64,000 nt of DNA from Parietichytrium sp. I65-24A (Eukaryota; Sar; Bigyra; Thraustochytrida; Thraustochytriidae). The stretch lies in NCBI GenBank assembly GCA_012862575.1, contig BLSF01000023.1, forward strand, positions 248,001 to 312,000, written 5' to 3'. The position numbers and the translations under genes were made by a program. Below are positions 20,001 through 31,056 of the stretch, in pieces. Under the pieces are notes generated by a model. That model did not search any database. It worked only from the letters and a program-made list of their open reading frames with translations, and was not told where the DNA came from. How positions within the stretch are numbered: the first letter of the stretch is position 1; every line of letters begins with the position of its first letter.

Positions 20001-22464
20001 TCACTTGTGAGCTTTGGACATTGCTCGTTTGACCGTTTTGGCTACAGAGGCAATCGCATCACTGCCAGAACCCGCCGCTTTGTCTACGACTTGCTCGGCA
20101 CTTCCCGCGTCCAGTCGCCTGAAAATAGGTAAGCAACTCATGCAGCCGATGGCGAGTAGGCATCGGCGACTTGCTTCGGCCTCTGCGGCCCCTTGATCGA
20201 GGCATGAGGTGCAGAGGGAGGCTGCTAAGTTGAGCAGCTCCATGCCCAGGTCTTCGGAGACGTCGTTTCTAGCCACGTGGTAAAGTCCATTGGAAGCATT
20301 CAAAAGCCACGTCGCAGCCGCCAGTCTCACGTTTTTATTCGGGAAGCCGGAGAGATCGCTGAATGGCTTGACGACTTTACCAAGACCGCCTGGGCCCACA
20401 AGATACTCGGAGCACGATTTTGCTGAGGGCAGGTGTCTGTAATAATTGGCCGCCAGCCTCGCAGAAATCAATACTACAGCGAGCGTGGCCCCGTCCGCTG
20501 ACGCTCGTTGCAGAGCATGAGGGAGTACGTCCTTCACACTGGCAGCAAGCTGTTCGGCGCCATCTGGGTGAGTTAATAGGACCCGAATCAGATCCAGGCC
20601 AGGGAAGGCAAGGTCGCCGGCAAAATTGCACGCTTTTCGAATGGCGCGAACCCCTTCTTTTTCTATTTGGGACGAGTGGTACCGCGAAGTGTTTTTCAAA
20701 ACCTCAACGGCGCGCTGGACGGCCTGGAGCTCCTTCTCTCCAAGCGAATCCCCGTCATCAGTGCGACCGTTAAATTCCTCAAGCTTTGCCATGACCTTGT
20801 CAAGATCTACCGCATCGAACATCATGCCAGTTGCAGCAGGAAGTGGAAAACCTCTATCCTGATCGACTTCCATCGGCTCCGCGCCTTTACTCTCGCTGAA
20901 GCCCCCACTCGCCGAAGCAGAAGCAGATCCACCAGACATGTCGATCATTGGCGTGGAGCTAGTGCCGCGCATTCTCTGAATAAAGTCTACAATGTCCTGA
21001 GTATTCTCTTCGTTCAATCCATTCTTCTGAATGAAAAGCTGGGCGATCATGTACGGATTGTCGCCGTTGTTAAAACCAAGCTTCAGATTGCGGATGCCGC
21101 CCGTGGCTGGATCCTCAATTTCGACGGGGACAACCTTATCATAGTATTCGCCGTCCAATTCCTCCTTGTCCCCGGCGTCGCCCATGACCTCGCCCACTTC
21201 GACCCAGGTTCCAGATATCTCTGACCATTGGTAAACCCACGCCTCCCCATTTTTATTAAACATTCGTACATCGCCATCAACTGTTCCGGGTGGCGCTTCG
21301 TAAAATTTTGTGAGTTTTGTGGGGTCCATTTTGTTTCCCCCATTCGAAGCCTTTCTGGCGATAGCTTCGCGCGTTCTTTGGGACTGCTCCAAGTAGGTCT
21401 GTCGGACCATCTCGGGAGCCTCTCGCGATGAGTCGTTCGTGAAAACTCTCAGGAAACCATCGGAACCACCTGTCACAATATCGCCATTATCAAGAGAGGC
21501 GATGCACCATACCGTGCAGGGATGCGCAATTTCCTGCGCCAGACCGCCATCTTTCAAATCCCACACTCTTACACAGCAATCATCGCACGCCACCCCTACC
21601 TGGCTGTGCTTTCCCACAGACGCTACGTAAAAATTGAAGGCTGGGGAACCCTCCGGTCCAGGGGGGTTTTGCATATGTAGAATCTCCTCAAACGTTTCCG
21701 AGGACCATACCTTGACCGAGCCATCATTCGAAGTACTGGCGAAAGAAGAGCCGTCCTCAGCCGCCAAGCAAAGGCACCGAATGGCACCAGTGTGGTTCTT
21801 CATAGACTTGACCACCTTCCCATCCCTCCAAACACGGATCTGAAATCCTTCGACACGATTCCCGACTTGCATACCAGCAGACCCTGTTACAATGTCACCG
21901 TTCGGAAGAGCCAGCACGCCTGAGGACAACAAAGAAACCATACGAACAAACAGAGCCATCGTTAGACAGCCCACCTCGACAACAGGAAAGAAAAAACAAA
22001 AAGACTTTCAACTTACAAGCTCCATTTTCGTGGCCCTTGAGAACGCTGGTCCCCATGTAGCTCTTCGCGTCTTCATCCAGCGCCCATGTTCTCGCCGTTT
22101 CATCCCAGCTTCCCGAGACTAGCTCCTTGGTCGCAGAATTCCACGCCAGCGATGTCACCGGTCCCTCGTGGCCGGTCAGCGTGGACAGCAGCTTCCCATG
22201 CTCGTCGTACCACCGAATCTTGTTGTCTTGGCAGCCCGTCACAAAGCCTAGTCCTGATGGGAGTCCCAGCAGGCAGCTGACCCAGTGCTCGTGCTCGTAC
22301 AAAGTGGGCCCTTCCACATAAGACTTGCCTCCCGCGGCAGGATTCCACACCTTCCCCAGACGGTCCCTGCTACCCGAAGCGAAACTTCCCGCCGATCCTA
22401 CGCTGCAAACGCTGCGTACGTCGCCCTGGTGCGCGAACACCTCCGTTACCAGCTCGAACGGCAT
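20001..22464 (-). CDS. PLAA: PLAA/Doa1 (Ufd3), WD40-PFU-PUL ubiquitin-binding Cdc48 cofactor, two exons
   Basis: Exon 1 is 22017-22464 and exon 2 is 20001-21919, with a 97-bp GT-AG intron (GTAAGT...CTCAG, with a CTAAC branch-like site). Splicing restores the WD repeat joint GHENGA-CVLALPNGDIVTGS. The product has 788 residues, close to human PLAA (795). Seven WD40 repeats occupy about 1-300 (SGSRDRLGKVW, TGCQDNKIRWYD, SGSWDETARTW, TSNDGSVKVW). A PFU ubiquitin-binding domain follows at about 375-475 (YDKVVPVEI, LKLGFNNGDNPYMIAQLFI). A PUL armadillo-like domain covers about 515-788 (FPLPAATGMMFDAVDLDKVM, PNKNVRLAAATWLLNAS). Known: PLAA/Doa1 binds Cdc48/p97 through PUL and controls ubiquitin turnover, ERAD and mitochondrial or lysosomal quality control. 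The GGTACTCGAGTACT motif is 161 bp upstream of the ATG. Confidence 0.95.
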
Positions 22465-23033
22465 TCTTCTTTCTAACTCTCTCAATCTCTTTCAATCTCT
22501 CAATCTCACAGTCTAGAAATCTCTCTCTCTTTCCTTCTTCGTGTCTCTGCGCTTACGAGTCGTCGCAGTGAGCCTTAGTTAGTCGTGCGTGTTCGCGGCC
22601 ACTTGTTTCAGTGTCCTCGGTAACGGTACTCGAGTACTACTCGAGTGTGATTCGCAAATGCTCTCCTCGCTCACTCCCGACTCGCATAGCCCTCGGCTAG
22701 GTTATACGGTAGGGATATGCGTGAATCTTCCTTCCTTCCTTCTTGCTCGGCTTCTTACCCGCCCGTTTAGGACATGCAGTAGAAATCGCTATAAGTGTTG
22801 TAGATGTATCTTTTGGGTTCTTTTCGTTCCGCAGCGAAAGTTATCGAAGTGCTACCTCACTGTTAACGACAAAAGCAAAAGCAAAAGCCAAGCATGACAA
22901 CCCTCGAGCTGAAAGGTGAGCTTCAACGGCTGTGAAGAGTACAGCCATGATGATAAAATGGAAAAACCGAATGGTCATAAATTCCTTGCGAAGATGTACT
23001 CGAAGGAAGAAAGAAGAGAGGTTCCAGTTTCCC

Positions 23034-23115
23034 GGTTCCGACATCTGGGTTCCGGTCGGGTTCCAGGTCCCACCTCCCCGGTCCCGGGTCCTGGGTCCTG
23101 GGTCCCGGTTCTATT
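23034..23115. repeat. Degenerate GGGTCCTG / CCCGGTTCC array
   Basis: About ten overlapping 7-8 bp units of the type GGGTCCTG, GGTCCCGG or GGGTTCC, including three nearly perfect copies in a row at about 23081-23110. It is unusually G+C-rich for a spacer. Confidence 0.8.
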
Positions 23116-23527
23116 CGGGTTCTCCAAGGTCCCCTCCCGTCGCTTAGTTGCGAACCACAGATCACTAGGTTAGCACCCTCGCCAGTGCTACGGCCAACCT
23201 CTAGTCGTGGGTACTGAGTACTGAGTACTTCTGTGAGCGTGTCGTCCAGTGGCTAGTGGCATACGTGCGCACGTCCGCGCGTAAGGAGCGTACGCTATAT
23301 AGTCGGCTTGGTGCGGTGGGCGCGGTGGGCGCGGTTAGAGCGAGGGCGTAGGCGTTGTATGAAGGGATCTTTCTTTTTTGGCGAGGTGTTAGGGCTAAAA
23401 TTGAACAAATTACTGACGTGCTCTCCTGCATTGGCGTGCGTTGGAGGGCTGGGCGGACGATCAGAGAGAGAGAGAGGGAGAGAGAGAGGGAGAGGGGCGG
23501 GTAGGTTAGAGGGAAGATAGGAAGACA

Positions 23528-23555
23528 GGACGTGGGACGTGGGACGTAGGACGTA
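23528..23555 (+). repeat. Four GGGACGT units immediately before the cyclin ATG
   Basis: Tandem 7-bp GGACGTG/GGGACGT/AGGACGT units ending one or two bases before the start codon at 23556, so they lie in the 5' UTR or core promoter. Confidence 0.85.
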
Positions 23556-24428
23556 ATGTCGGGGCCGGTGGGTGCCACGCTCGAAGATGAGAAGGAGACG
23601 TTGAGGCGATGCACGTGCGCGTATATAAAGAACCTCTCCAATCTGCTCAACTTGCAGCTGTTGGCGCAGTCCACGGCGCTGGTGTACTTTCATAGATTTG
23701 CGGCGGTGCAGGAGATGGGCGAGCATGACAGGTTTGCGTTGGGTACGGCGTGTGTGTTCCTGGCGTCCAAGGTGGAAGAAGACTCCCGTAAGCTGGACCA
23801 AGTGGCTAAATGCGCCATGTCTTTGCACGAATTTGGCGATACGGAGGTGGAAACCACGGCACCGAAAAAGGCTGTGCCCTCATCGACAGAGGGGTCGGCG
23901 CCCGCGGCCTCTGCACCGAGCAGTGGCAAGCTGAAGGCGGTGCAGGAAAAGGTGCTGTTATGCGAGCGGGTGTTGCTTCACAGCCTCTCTTTTGACGTGA
24001 GCGTGACACATCCTCACGTGCATGCTTACTCTGTGCTGGAGCGCTTTCGTCTGCAGAACGGCACCAAGGCCTTGCAAGAGCTGCGGACGTGTGCTTGGAA
24101 TTTTTTGAATGACTCACTCTTCACCGATGTCTGTGTGCGGTACCGCCCGGAGCAGATCGCCGCAGCTGCTGTCTTGCTCACATTCTATTACTTGCGAGCG
24201 CGACAAGGCGATCTTAATCCACTCACAGTCAAGGTTCTGGAGGCGGTTGAGCGCGATTTGAGGGACAAGCCGCGGACGTTTGATCAGGAACCTACGATTG
24301 TGCAACTCATCGTTCGCGAGATTTTACAGGTTTATGAGGAACCGGCTCCGGTCTCTAGTGGGCTCGCTTCTGCGGACACTTTAGAAGGTGGCGTGGCCAA
24401 AAAGCCGCGCGTGGAGGGCTCTGTATAG
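23556..24428 (+). CDS. Cyclin K/T-like transcriptional cyclin
   Basis: A 290-residue protein with two cyclin boxes. Box 1 has ALVYFHRFAAVQEMGEHDRF and GTACVFLASKVEEDSRKLDQV, the signature of the cyclin T/K/C/L group rather than mitotic cyclins. A low-complexity insert (about 94-126, Ala/Ser/Thr/Pro-rich) precedes the LLCERVLLHSLSFDV helix. Box 2 contains CVRYRPEQIAAAAVLLTFYY. The C-terminus ends KKPRVEGSV, a likely nuclear localisation signal. Known: cyclins T and K activate CDK9 or CDK12/13 to phosphorylate RNA polymerase II. Inferred: this is the P-TEFb-type cyclin. Cyclin L or C cannot be fully excluded, but the length and KVEE/HRF pattern fit K/T best. It is a single-exon gene transcribed divergently from PLAA. 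Confidence 0.85.
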   Translation: MSGPVGATLEDEKETLRRCTCAYIKNLSNLLNLQLLAQSTALVYFHRFAAVQEMGEHDRFALGTACVFLASKVEEDSRKLDQVAKCAMSLHEFGDTEVETTAPKKAVPSSTEGSAPAASAPSSGKLKAVQEKVLLCERVLLHSLSFDVSVTHPHVHAYSVLERFRLQNGTKALQELRTCAWNFLNDSLFTDVCVRYRPEQIAAAAVLLTFYYLRARQGDLNPLTVKVLEAVERDLRDKPRTFDQEPTIVQLIVREILQVYEEPAPVSSGLASADTLEGGVAKKPRVEGSV

Positions 24429-25132
24429 TGTGGTATGTCAACTTGCCAATGTGGCCTTGTAATTGTCTCTTTTTCCTTCCCCTTCCCCTCCTCATCCACC
24501 GTTGTCTTTGTCAATTTCCTCACGTTGTTTGACCGAGAGTAAGTCAGAAAGAGAGCAAGCTAGCTTAATCCGTCTCCCGAAAAGCAGATATAGAGATGGC
24601 TGCCGGCTCCTCTCATGAGCTTGACTGATCCTTTCTCTCCGAACCTTCTCAATGTCAACTCCCGAGATGTAACATGGAACTGCATCCAGAGTCTTGGGCA
24701 AGTTTGGCCCTGAAAAAACAAACAGCCAGAACCATTATTTTGAGAAGGACAAGATAAGGAAACAAAAAGAAAATTCATTTACTTGTACATACAGTTGGAT
24801 CGCAAGGTGGACTGGTTTGTTATGTATCGAGAAGGGACGACTAGGATACGGATTCAGCCATCCCAGGAAATTCCTTCCCGCTTCTCCCAAATGCTGAGTA
24901 AACAAGACTGACAATTTACCTGTTGTCCTTGTGCAAAATTCCATGAAACACAAACACACTAGGAAACTTAGCAAAGGAGGGAGGGGGTTTTGACATGCGT
25001 TAGATGCCACAAGTTCCCCGACCGAGAACGAATGCGTGACGACTCGGCAATTGCAACTACACCAAAGTCGAAGGTTTCGAGTCTGATGACTAAAAAAAAA
25101 AGCAAGGGAATGAAAGTGTTTCGTCGGAACAC
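24429..25132. other. Convergent spacer, cyclin / GRK
   Basis: No gene seen. It should contain the 3' UTRs of both neighbours. Confidence 0.55.
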
Positions 25133-26971
25133 TCAGGAGATGGTGCAGCACCCAGCTAAATCAGGCTTTTCCAGGTGCGAAAGTTTGCCATCGTCTTGAA
25201 GCTTCAACACATTGACCATGTCTTCTTGGTGACCGATCGTACTGATAAAGTCAAAGTCGTGGATCTGATCCGTTTCCTCCAACTTGAGCTTGCGATAGTC
25301 ATGCTCATTGCTCTTTCCGTCAATGTCCGACTGATTAAAGGCATTAATGGCTTCACGGGGTCTGAATGGTGGCTGAATTTCTTTGCGGGCGAGCCTTGAC
25401 CAGTTCACACCTGCAAAGTAAGGGTCGTCTTTAACGTCCTCGGCGCCCCGCTCACTGGAACCTAGGCGAGTAGTCTTGTCGCGGTCCAGGAGACTGGCAA
25501 TAAACCTTTTGGCATCATCAGGGAAGGGCCTTCTTTCCCCATTGATTCCAAATCCGAGTCTCTCGGGAAACGCCAGAGACCACTTTAGGGTTGCGTCATC
25601 GCGCTCCATCCTCGTATTGAGCTTGGAGTATGGGCAACGGCCTGAGAGGAGCTCGTACAGAACACAGCCAAGACTCCACCAATCGGTCGGATATGAATAT
25701 CGTTTCCTAGTAATCATCTCTGGGGACCAATACCCCGGGGTTCCTGCTCGGCCACGTAGAGGCTTGCCGTTTGTTACGATAGCAAGGCCCATGTCAGAAA
25801 TACGGCAGTGGCCTTCTTCGTCTAGCAGGATATTGTCAGGCTTGAGATCTCTGTACAGGATACCGAGACCATGAAGGTGCGCTAGACCAAGAACAACCTC
25901 CGCGATGTGAAATTTGGCCCGCTCAGCATCGAAGTATCTATCGATGGCAAGGTGGTACTGCAGGTCACCACCAGTGCAAAGGGGCAGGGCCAAATAGAAT
26001 GTGTCCTTGTCCTGAAAAGAGTACTGCAGAAAGACCGTGAAAGGGCTTGGGCGTTCTCCGAGCCTTGCCAAGACTTCGCGCTCGGCACGCACTAACTTGA
26101 GGGCGTTCTTCCCCTTGACAAGCTTCTTATTCATGCACTTGAGAGCAATAAGAGCTCCTGTGGTGCGGAATTTGGCACCGGAGACAACACCGAACGCACC
26201 TCTGCCGAGGTCACGGAAAATATTAAATGAATCCAACGTCACTGGCTGCTCGCAATACCAGAGCACCTTGACCAATCGGACAAAGCCTTCGGATTCACGG
26301 AAGGCCTTCCAAACATTGGTTTGGTCAGCCACCAGTCTACCTCTGAGGTCGTTAAAGAGCTCAACGGCTAGCTGCTTGTTCTCCTTGCGGTGGCGATTCA
26401 TGCTTTTCCTCTTGCGCGCAAGCTCCTGCTCTGCTCGCTCGCTCTCATCATTGTTGTCCAGGTACTCGATCTGGTCGTCAGAGATCGTTTCCACCGGACC
26501 CAAATCCATGTCGTCGAGCTGCAGAGGGCCGACCGGGATGGTATTTCCGGAAATGTTTTCCATTTTCAAAATCGTCATGCTGGGCGTGCTTCGAATCTGT
26601 GGCAGGATCTGATTATTGAGTCGGTACATGATCTCCTCCAGCTGCTGCCTGTACCTGGATGGAAGCTTCCTAGCTCGGCCCATCAGCGTGTTGTATGCTC
26701 GCGCATCCGGGTTGTCCATGCGCTTAAAGTCGTTCAGTTCGGCCAAAAATGCATACACGGGCTTGGACTCCTTGCTGAACCGCGTGAGCAGGTACACCCC
26801 GACGGGCTGAGACATGACGAAGTCAAAGTCAATCATGCGCTGCTCGGCAAATCTGTACACATCAAAGTCCGACGGCGGGCTCGGGATCCTCAGGTTCGGC
26901 CGCGTCGTCTCGCGGCCCCTCAGCACCTCCCCGAACTGCGCATCGGCGATACAGTCCTGAATTTCGTCCAT
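25133..26971 (-). CDS. GRK-like AGC kinase with RGS-type N-terminal region and predicted CaaX box
   Basis: A 612-residue protein from the first ATG (26971). An all-helical region at about 35-230 (FDFVMSQPVGVYLLTRFSKE ... VYAFLAELNDFKR) resembles the RGS homology domain of GPCR kinases. It is followed by a long helical, charged linker including KQLAVELFNDLRG. The kinase domain (about 248-520) has GRGAFG, ALKCMNKK, YRDLKPDN with D375, SDMGLA with D393 (GRKs also use a non-DFG DLG motif here), GTPGYWSPE and DWWSLGCVLYEL. The AGC tail contains FDFIST. The last four residues are CTIS (609-612), a canonical CaaX box ending in Ser, preceded by C608. Known: GRKs phosphorylate active GPCRs, and GRK1/GRK7 are prenylated. 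Inferred: farnesylation anchors this kinase to the membrane. The open frame upstream of the ATG translates a GA/GACGACA repeat and is not used. Confidence 0.9.
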   Translation of the reverse strand: MDEIQDCIADAQFGEVLRGRETTRPNLRIPSPPSDFDVYRFAEQRMIDFDFVMSQPVGVYLLTRFSKESKPVYAFLAELNDFKRMDNPDARAYNTLMGRARKLPSRYRQQLEEIMYRLNNQILPQIRSTPSMTILKMENISGNTIPVGPLQLDDMDLGPVETISDDQIEYLDNNDESERAEQELARKRKSMNRHRKENKQLAVELFNDLRGRLVADQTNVWKAFRESEGFVRLVKVLWYCEQPVTLDSFNIFRDLGRGAFGVVSGAKFRTTGALIALKCMNKKLVKGKNALKLVRAEREVLARLGERPSPFTVFLQYSFQDKDTFYLALPLCTGGDLQYHLAIDRYFDAERAKFHIAEVVLGLAHLHGLGILYRDLKPDNILLDEEGHCRISDMGLAIVTNGKPLRGRAGTPGYWSPEMITRKRYSYPTDWWSLGCVLYELLSGRCPYSKLNTRMERDDATLKWSLAFPERLGFGINGERRPFPDDAKRFIASLLDRDKTTRLGSSERGAEDVKDDPYFAGVNWSRLARKEIQPPFRPREAINAFNQSDIDGKSNEHDYRKLKLEETDQIHDFDFISTIGHQEDMVNVLKLQDDGKLSHLEKPDLAGCCTIS

Positions 26972-27118
26972 CTCGCCGCGCCCTGCCCACCTTCGGCGGC
27001 CTCCACAAACTACTACCTCTGATTGATGCCCCCTTTCCCCTTTCCCACTTTGCTTGCTAGCCCGCTCGCCCGCTCGTGCACTTTTGCCGCCGACCCGCTC
27101 GCACAGCCACTGCGCGAC

Positions 27119-27475
27119 AGTGAGAGTGAGAGTGACGACAGTGATGGCAGTGATGACAGAGACGACAGAGACGACAGTGACGACAGTCACGAGAGAGAGC
27201 GACCCCGCAGACACACAACACAGCTCGCTGCACACAGAGAGAGACAGAGAGGTAGAGATGGTAGAGAGACAGAGAGAGAGAGAGACAGAGGCGCACACTG
27301 ATGATTATCATACACACACTGCCGCAGAGACAGAGAGAGAGAGAGGAAGGAAGAGTGAATGAAATGAAAGGTCTATGTAGTAAGTTAGTTCATGTTCATG
27401 TGAAATGTAATGGAAGAATAGAGAGAGAGAGAGAGAAAAAGAGTGAGAGAAAAAGAGAGAGAGAGAGAGAGACCG
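27119..27475. repeat. GACGACAGT, GACAGA and GA microsatellite region
   Basis: Tandem GTGACGACA/GAGACGACA units (27119-27195), GA/GACAGA runs (27236-27292 and 27330-27352), and another GA run (27418-27472). They lie 150-500 bp upstream of the GRK start codon. Confidence 0.85.
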
Positions 27476-28749
27476 GGATGCTCGGAGTGTACTGAGTACT
27501 CACTGTCAGAACTAGTACTCATTCTCACAGCGATTAATCTGCAATTAGTTCATTCATTCCGCTATGCTTGCCATGGTAACTTCCCGCTACCCGTCGCTAA
27601 CACCCTCTCCTTCCAGACTGGTAACTTCTTCCTACTCGAGTAGTGTCCAGATAGTCAGAACTACTGTGCAGGTGTTACGTGGTACTAATATTACGTGGAA
27701 TAGTAGCTCGGGAGTCGTGGACTTGTGAGACTTGTGCATCAGAGTGGATGGTACTTATTCATAGTGTTGACTAATGGGGGATAGGTGGAACCCTAACGCC
27801 TGCCGACTAATGCCGAAGGTGTGAGGGGGCGGGCGAGCGAGAGTAGGGATTGTATAGCAAGGTTATACGACTCCGCGAGTGAGTGTGCGCTAGTGTTTGT
27901 TATAGTGAGCTTAGTAGATAGTATTTTTCATTTGTGCGTGTTCGTAGATAGGCTTTCTATTAGGTGTTGGCAGTGAACAGGCCTAACTGTTTGGTATCCA
28001 CTCCTAGTGCAAGCAATTTGCTGGCGGCGAGAGCATCGTGTAAACAAAGTAATGTTTATAGTTCAGAATTCAGAATTCAGAATTTCAGGTGATAACTATC
28101 ACTCACTCACTCACGAACCTCCAGGGTCAGCTACCTGGCTAGTTGAGAGTTTGCCACTCAAAGACCATCGAGAGCACTTAAAACTACCAAATGGAAATGC
28201 AGCAGAGATGGTCTCAGGGAAACCGCTCTTGCGCGAACTAACATTACCGGTACTGCTGTGCTGATCGCAGCTCAATTTTTTAGAATTTAGAAAAAAGGAA
28301 AGGAAAGGTGAAAGGAAAGAAGGTGCACACGCCTTCGTGAGCCAGTAGGACTCCTACATCCTGCAATAGAAAAGACTCGCGTTGGGGCGTAGCGTTATAG
28401 CTAAGAGTAAGTAAGGTGGTCCAGCGAGTGTGAGAGTGTGCACGAGTTTACCGAATTCTGTTACTTGGTTAGGCGCAGTGGAGCAAGTCGAAGGGCAAGA
28501 AGGAAGTCGAAGGCAAGAAGGTGGACACGGAAGAGCAGAATGAACAATGTTAAAATGAGCAGTTTACGAGTCGCCGAATTGTGTACCAGGTACTCTTTTA
28601 CAAAGAAGAAAATGTGAATGAGTCGTGGTGTGGATAGGCGGAGCATGACGATAATCTCAAGTGATCGATTGACATGCGCGCGTTGTGCATTATGGCATCA
28701 TGATTGACGTGACCATCATCCCAGCTGCCCAAGTCATGAACTACATCAG

Positions 28750-28769
28750 TACCGGTACCGGTACCGGTA
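28750..28769. repeat. ACCGGT tandem units
   Basis: Three or more head-to-tail ACCGGT hexamers, each itself palindromic. A shorter GGTACCGGTACCG copy occurs near 19600. Confidence 0.85.
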
Positions 28770-29770
28770 TTATACTATACTCGCTCATCACATTTTCATT
28801 CGAACCAGCGTGAACCCATCAGTTGAATCAGTTGGATTTTGATATCACAGTTCATACCCTCACAGGTCTCGGAGCAGATTGCCCATGAGTAGCTGCACGC
28901 GACCACGGGGATTGGTAGGTAGATTCGATGCAATTGAGAGGAAAACCTGCTGTGATTTGAAATAGACTCGAACTTGAACTTGAATTCGTGATTGACAGCG
29001 CCTAAGTTGTGAATTACGCACAGTCACTCAGAAGTCGTGGTCTGATGATAAGCTCAGAGCAAGGAAGATCATGGAAGCTTTGGCGTTTTGGCTCAGGACG
29101 CAAGTTGACAGCCAGAGCGAATGCGAATGTGAATGTGAATTTCCAGACACGCGCGATAGACTGCGCCCTATCTGTGACTTGCTGGACGTGAGTACGTTTT
29201 AGTGCAAGTGTCTCAAGTTGTGATGGAGCAAGGGCTGCCATCAGACCCAGCTTCTCTGGAGACTCTGGGAGACACCAAAGTCCCAGGCTTCGGAACAGCG
29301 CGTCCAGCAGGCGCAAGGTAAGAATGCCTTGTGCTTATTCCCCCCGAATACCTCGATTGACACTTGTCGCCGTTGAGTTACAACACAAAGGCACGGGACG
29401 AATACTGCCGAGTGCCGAGTTGGCATTCTGGCGCGTTTAGTAAAATTTATTAGCGCACGTGCGGTTCCATCAGACTAGAGGTCAGACATCGCAATGCAAG
29501 GGCGTAACAGAACGTATGCAAGAATAGCGAGCGGACGTGGGGGGCGTAACCACGCGATTTCGTGCAACGCGGTCTTCACCCCCCCCATCTTCTCCTCGTT
29601 CCCTGGTTTCCTCGTTCTTGCCACTTGATCTTGCTCTTGCTCTTGTGGGTAAGTCTTAGAGGCTGAGCGACTCTGCTGACCCGTACAAACTCTTGCATAC
29701 AAGTTCATTCGTGCTCCCTTCCGGTAGTTTGCTTGCCGAATCGGATCCTCTTCGCGGAGTAGCTAGTTCT

Positions 29771-29818
29771 CTGTCGGTCTCCACATTCTCGAGACTGTCG
29801 GTCTCCACATTCTCGAGA
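29771..29818. repeat. Perfect 24-bp tandem duplication
   Basis: Two exact, adjacent copies (29771-29794 and 29795-29818) of a unit beginning CTGTCGGTCTCC. Perfect identity implies a recent event. Confidence 0.95.
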
Positions 29819-31056
29819 CGAGTGCATATTCGACTGTCAAGCAATATCCCGCAAAAAGTTGCACTGCGCAGGGAACGAAAACTCCTTGGTTCCACTTTGC
29901 ATTCGCGTTCACTTTCGCAATGTCCGCAATGTCCGCAATGCACGCACTTCAGCCCACTCGCGAGACCTTGTTGTGAGATTCGCCCTCTGATCAGGAAGCG
30001 TCGAGACGAACACCACAACTTCCAAACGGCGCGCCGTTCTTCACGCAATCCTGAGAGAGCATTGCCCGGGCCTGTTCGCTCTGCCGGTCCCAGGGCAATA
30101 GCTCAGCATAGTCAGACGCTGGCGGGTCATAACGTGCTGGTAGCGGCCGCTCGCGTTACGCCGCGCTCTTAGTGTAAACGCTGCGGGAGCTCGTCATTTC
30201 CCCACGCCTCGGACGCCTTGGACGCCTCAGCGTTCATGTTGGCGCCATTCTATTCCGTTCGTCCAGCTGTGCATGTCATGCAAGCCATTATAAAAGGCCG
30301 CGAGTGCAGTGCGCTACAGAGCATTCCGATCTCGAGCGCTCTTGAGAAGTACTGATGCCCAGCCAAGCAAGCAAGCCCGCGTCCCACTTTTGCTTTGGCA
30401 TTCAATTGAAGAAAGTCGTTCGCAAGTAACTGTTGTCGCTTTTGCACATTGGTGTGTTCGTAGATCAGTATCATAATGGAAGAAAACAAGAAAGAAATCC
30501 AGAGTCGAGCACAAGAACGAACTCCGCGTGTCATCTCAACTGGGACTGCTTTTGCTATCTCCTTTCACTTTCACGATTGATAAATAGATAAATAAATAGA
30601 TTAGATAGATCGATCTTGATCATGATCAACCAAAATAAATCAAAAAGTTGAGGGCTGGCTACGAGCAACGCATCATCTACGCAGGCGTACCCTGCTGCTA
30701 TCGCGGCTTACTCAGACCGCCACCAATGGTCAAGGCTAGCGAGAGACTCGCGCAGGTCAAGGCGAAGGAGCAGCAAGTTTTGACTTGAGCGAAGACCCCC
30801 TCGCGACCCACAAGGAGAGCCGAGTTTGGAGCGCCGCGATTGTGATTGTGGACTGCTTTTGCGCTCGCGTTACGCCGTCGCAGCACGGGTGTTCAGGGAC
30901 AGGTGAGTTAGCTGGGCCTTGAGGTTGAGTTCTAGAGATGAGCGGACTGAACGACTGACGGTGGCGTTGAGGTGCTCGCTGTCGCGAGGAGCTGTTTATT
31001 GTGCAGGTTTGGGAGCTCGGTGGGACCAAATAGAGAGAGAAAGCAAGAGAGAGAAA

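Larger units (their letters stand above)
22465..23555. other. Divergent promoter region, PLAA / cyclin
   Basis: It holds CTCTCAAT runs near the PLAA leader, GGTACTCGAGTACT (22625-22638), the GGGTCCCG-type array (23034-23115), GGGTACTGAGTACTGAGTACTT (23209-23230), a GA/GGGA tract (23461-23510) and GGGACGT units abutting the cyclin ATG. No gene is seen. Confidence 0.6.
26972..31056. other. 4.1-kb divergent spacer, GRK / carrier
   Basis: No supported gene. The left 500 bp is microsatellite (GACGACAGT, GA, CA). A GTACTGAGTACTCA motif lies at 27489-27502. CAGAATT units occur at 28064-28086, ACCGGT units at 28750-28769, a perfect 24-bp tandem duplication at 29771-29818 and GTCCGCAAT units near 29920-29945. 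A 159-codon frame (29693-30172) spans the duplication and looks random. The last about 30 bp before 31057 is GA-rich leader of the carrier gene. Confidence 0.55.

Noticed and set aside
26972-27298. 109-residue N-terminal extension of the GRK frame
   Set aside because: It translates a GA/GACGACA repeat into LSLSLS and VTVVSVV and starts at a non-ATG codon.
30095-30170. Possible tRNA (TAGCTCAGC resembles a D-arm)
   Set aside because: No T-arm GTTCRA box at the right spacing and no pairing acceptor stem.
29693-30172. 159-codon plus-strand open frame
   Set aside because: It translates the 24-bp duplication and GTCCGCAAT repeats. The Ser/Arg/Cys-rich composition is typical of chance frames here.
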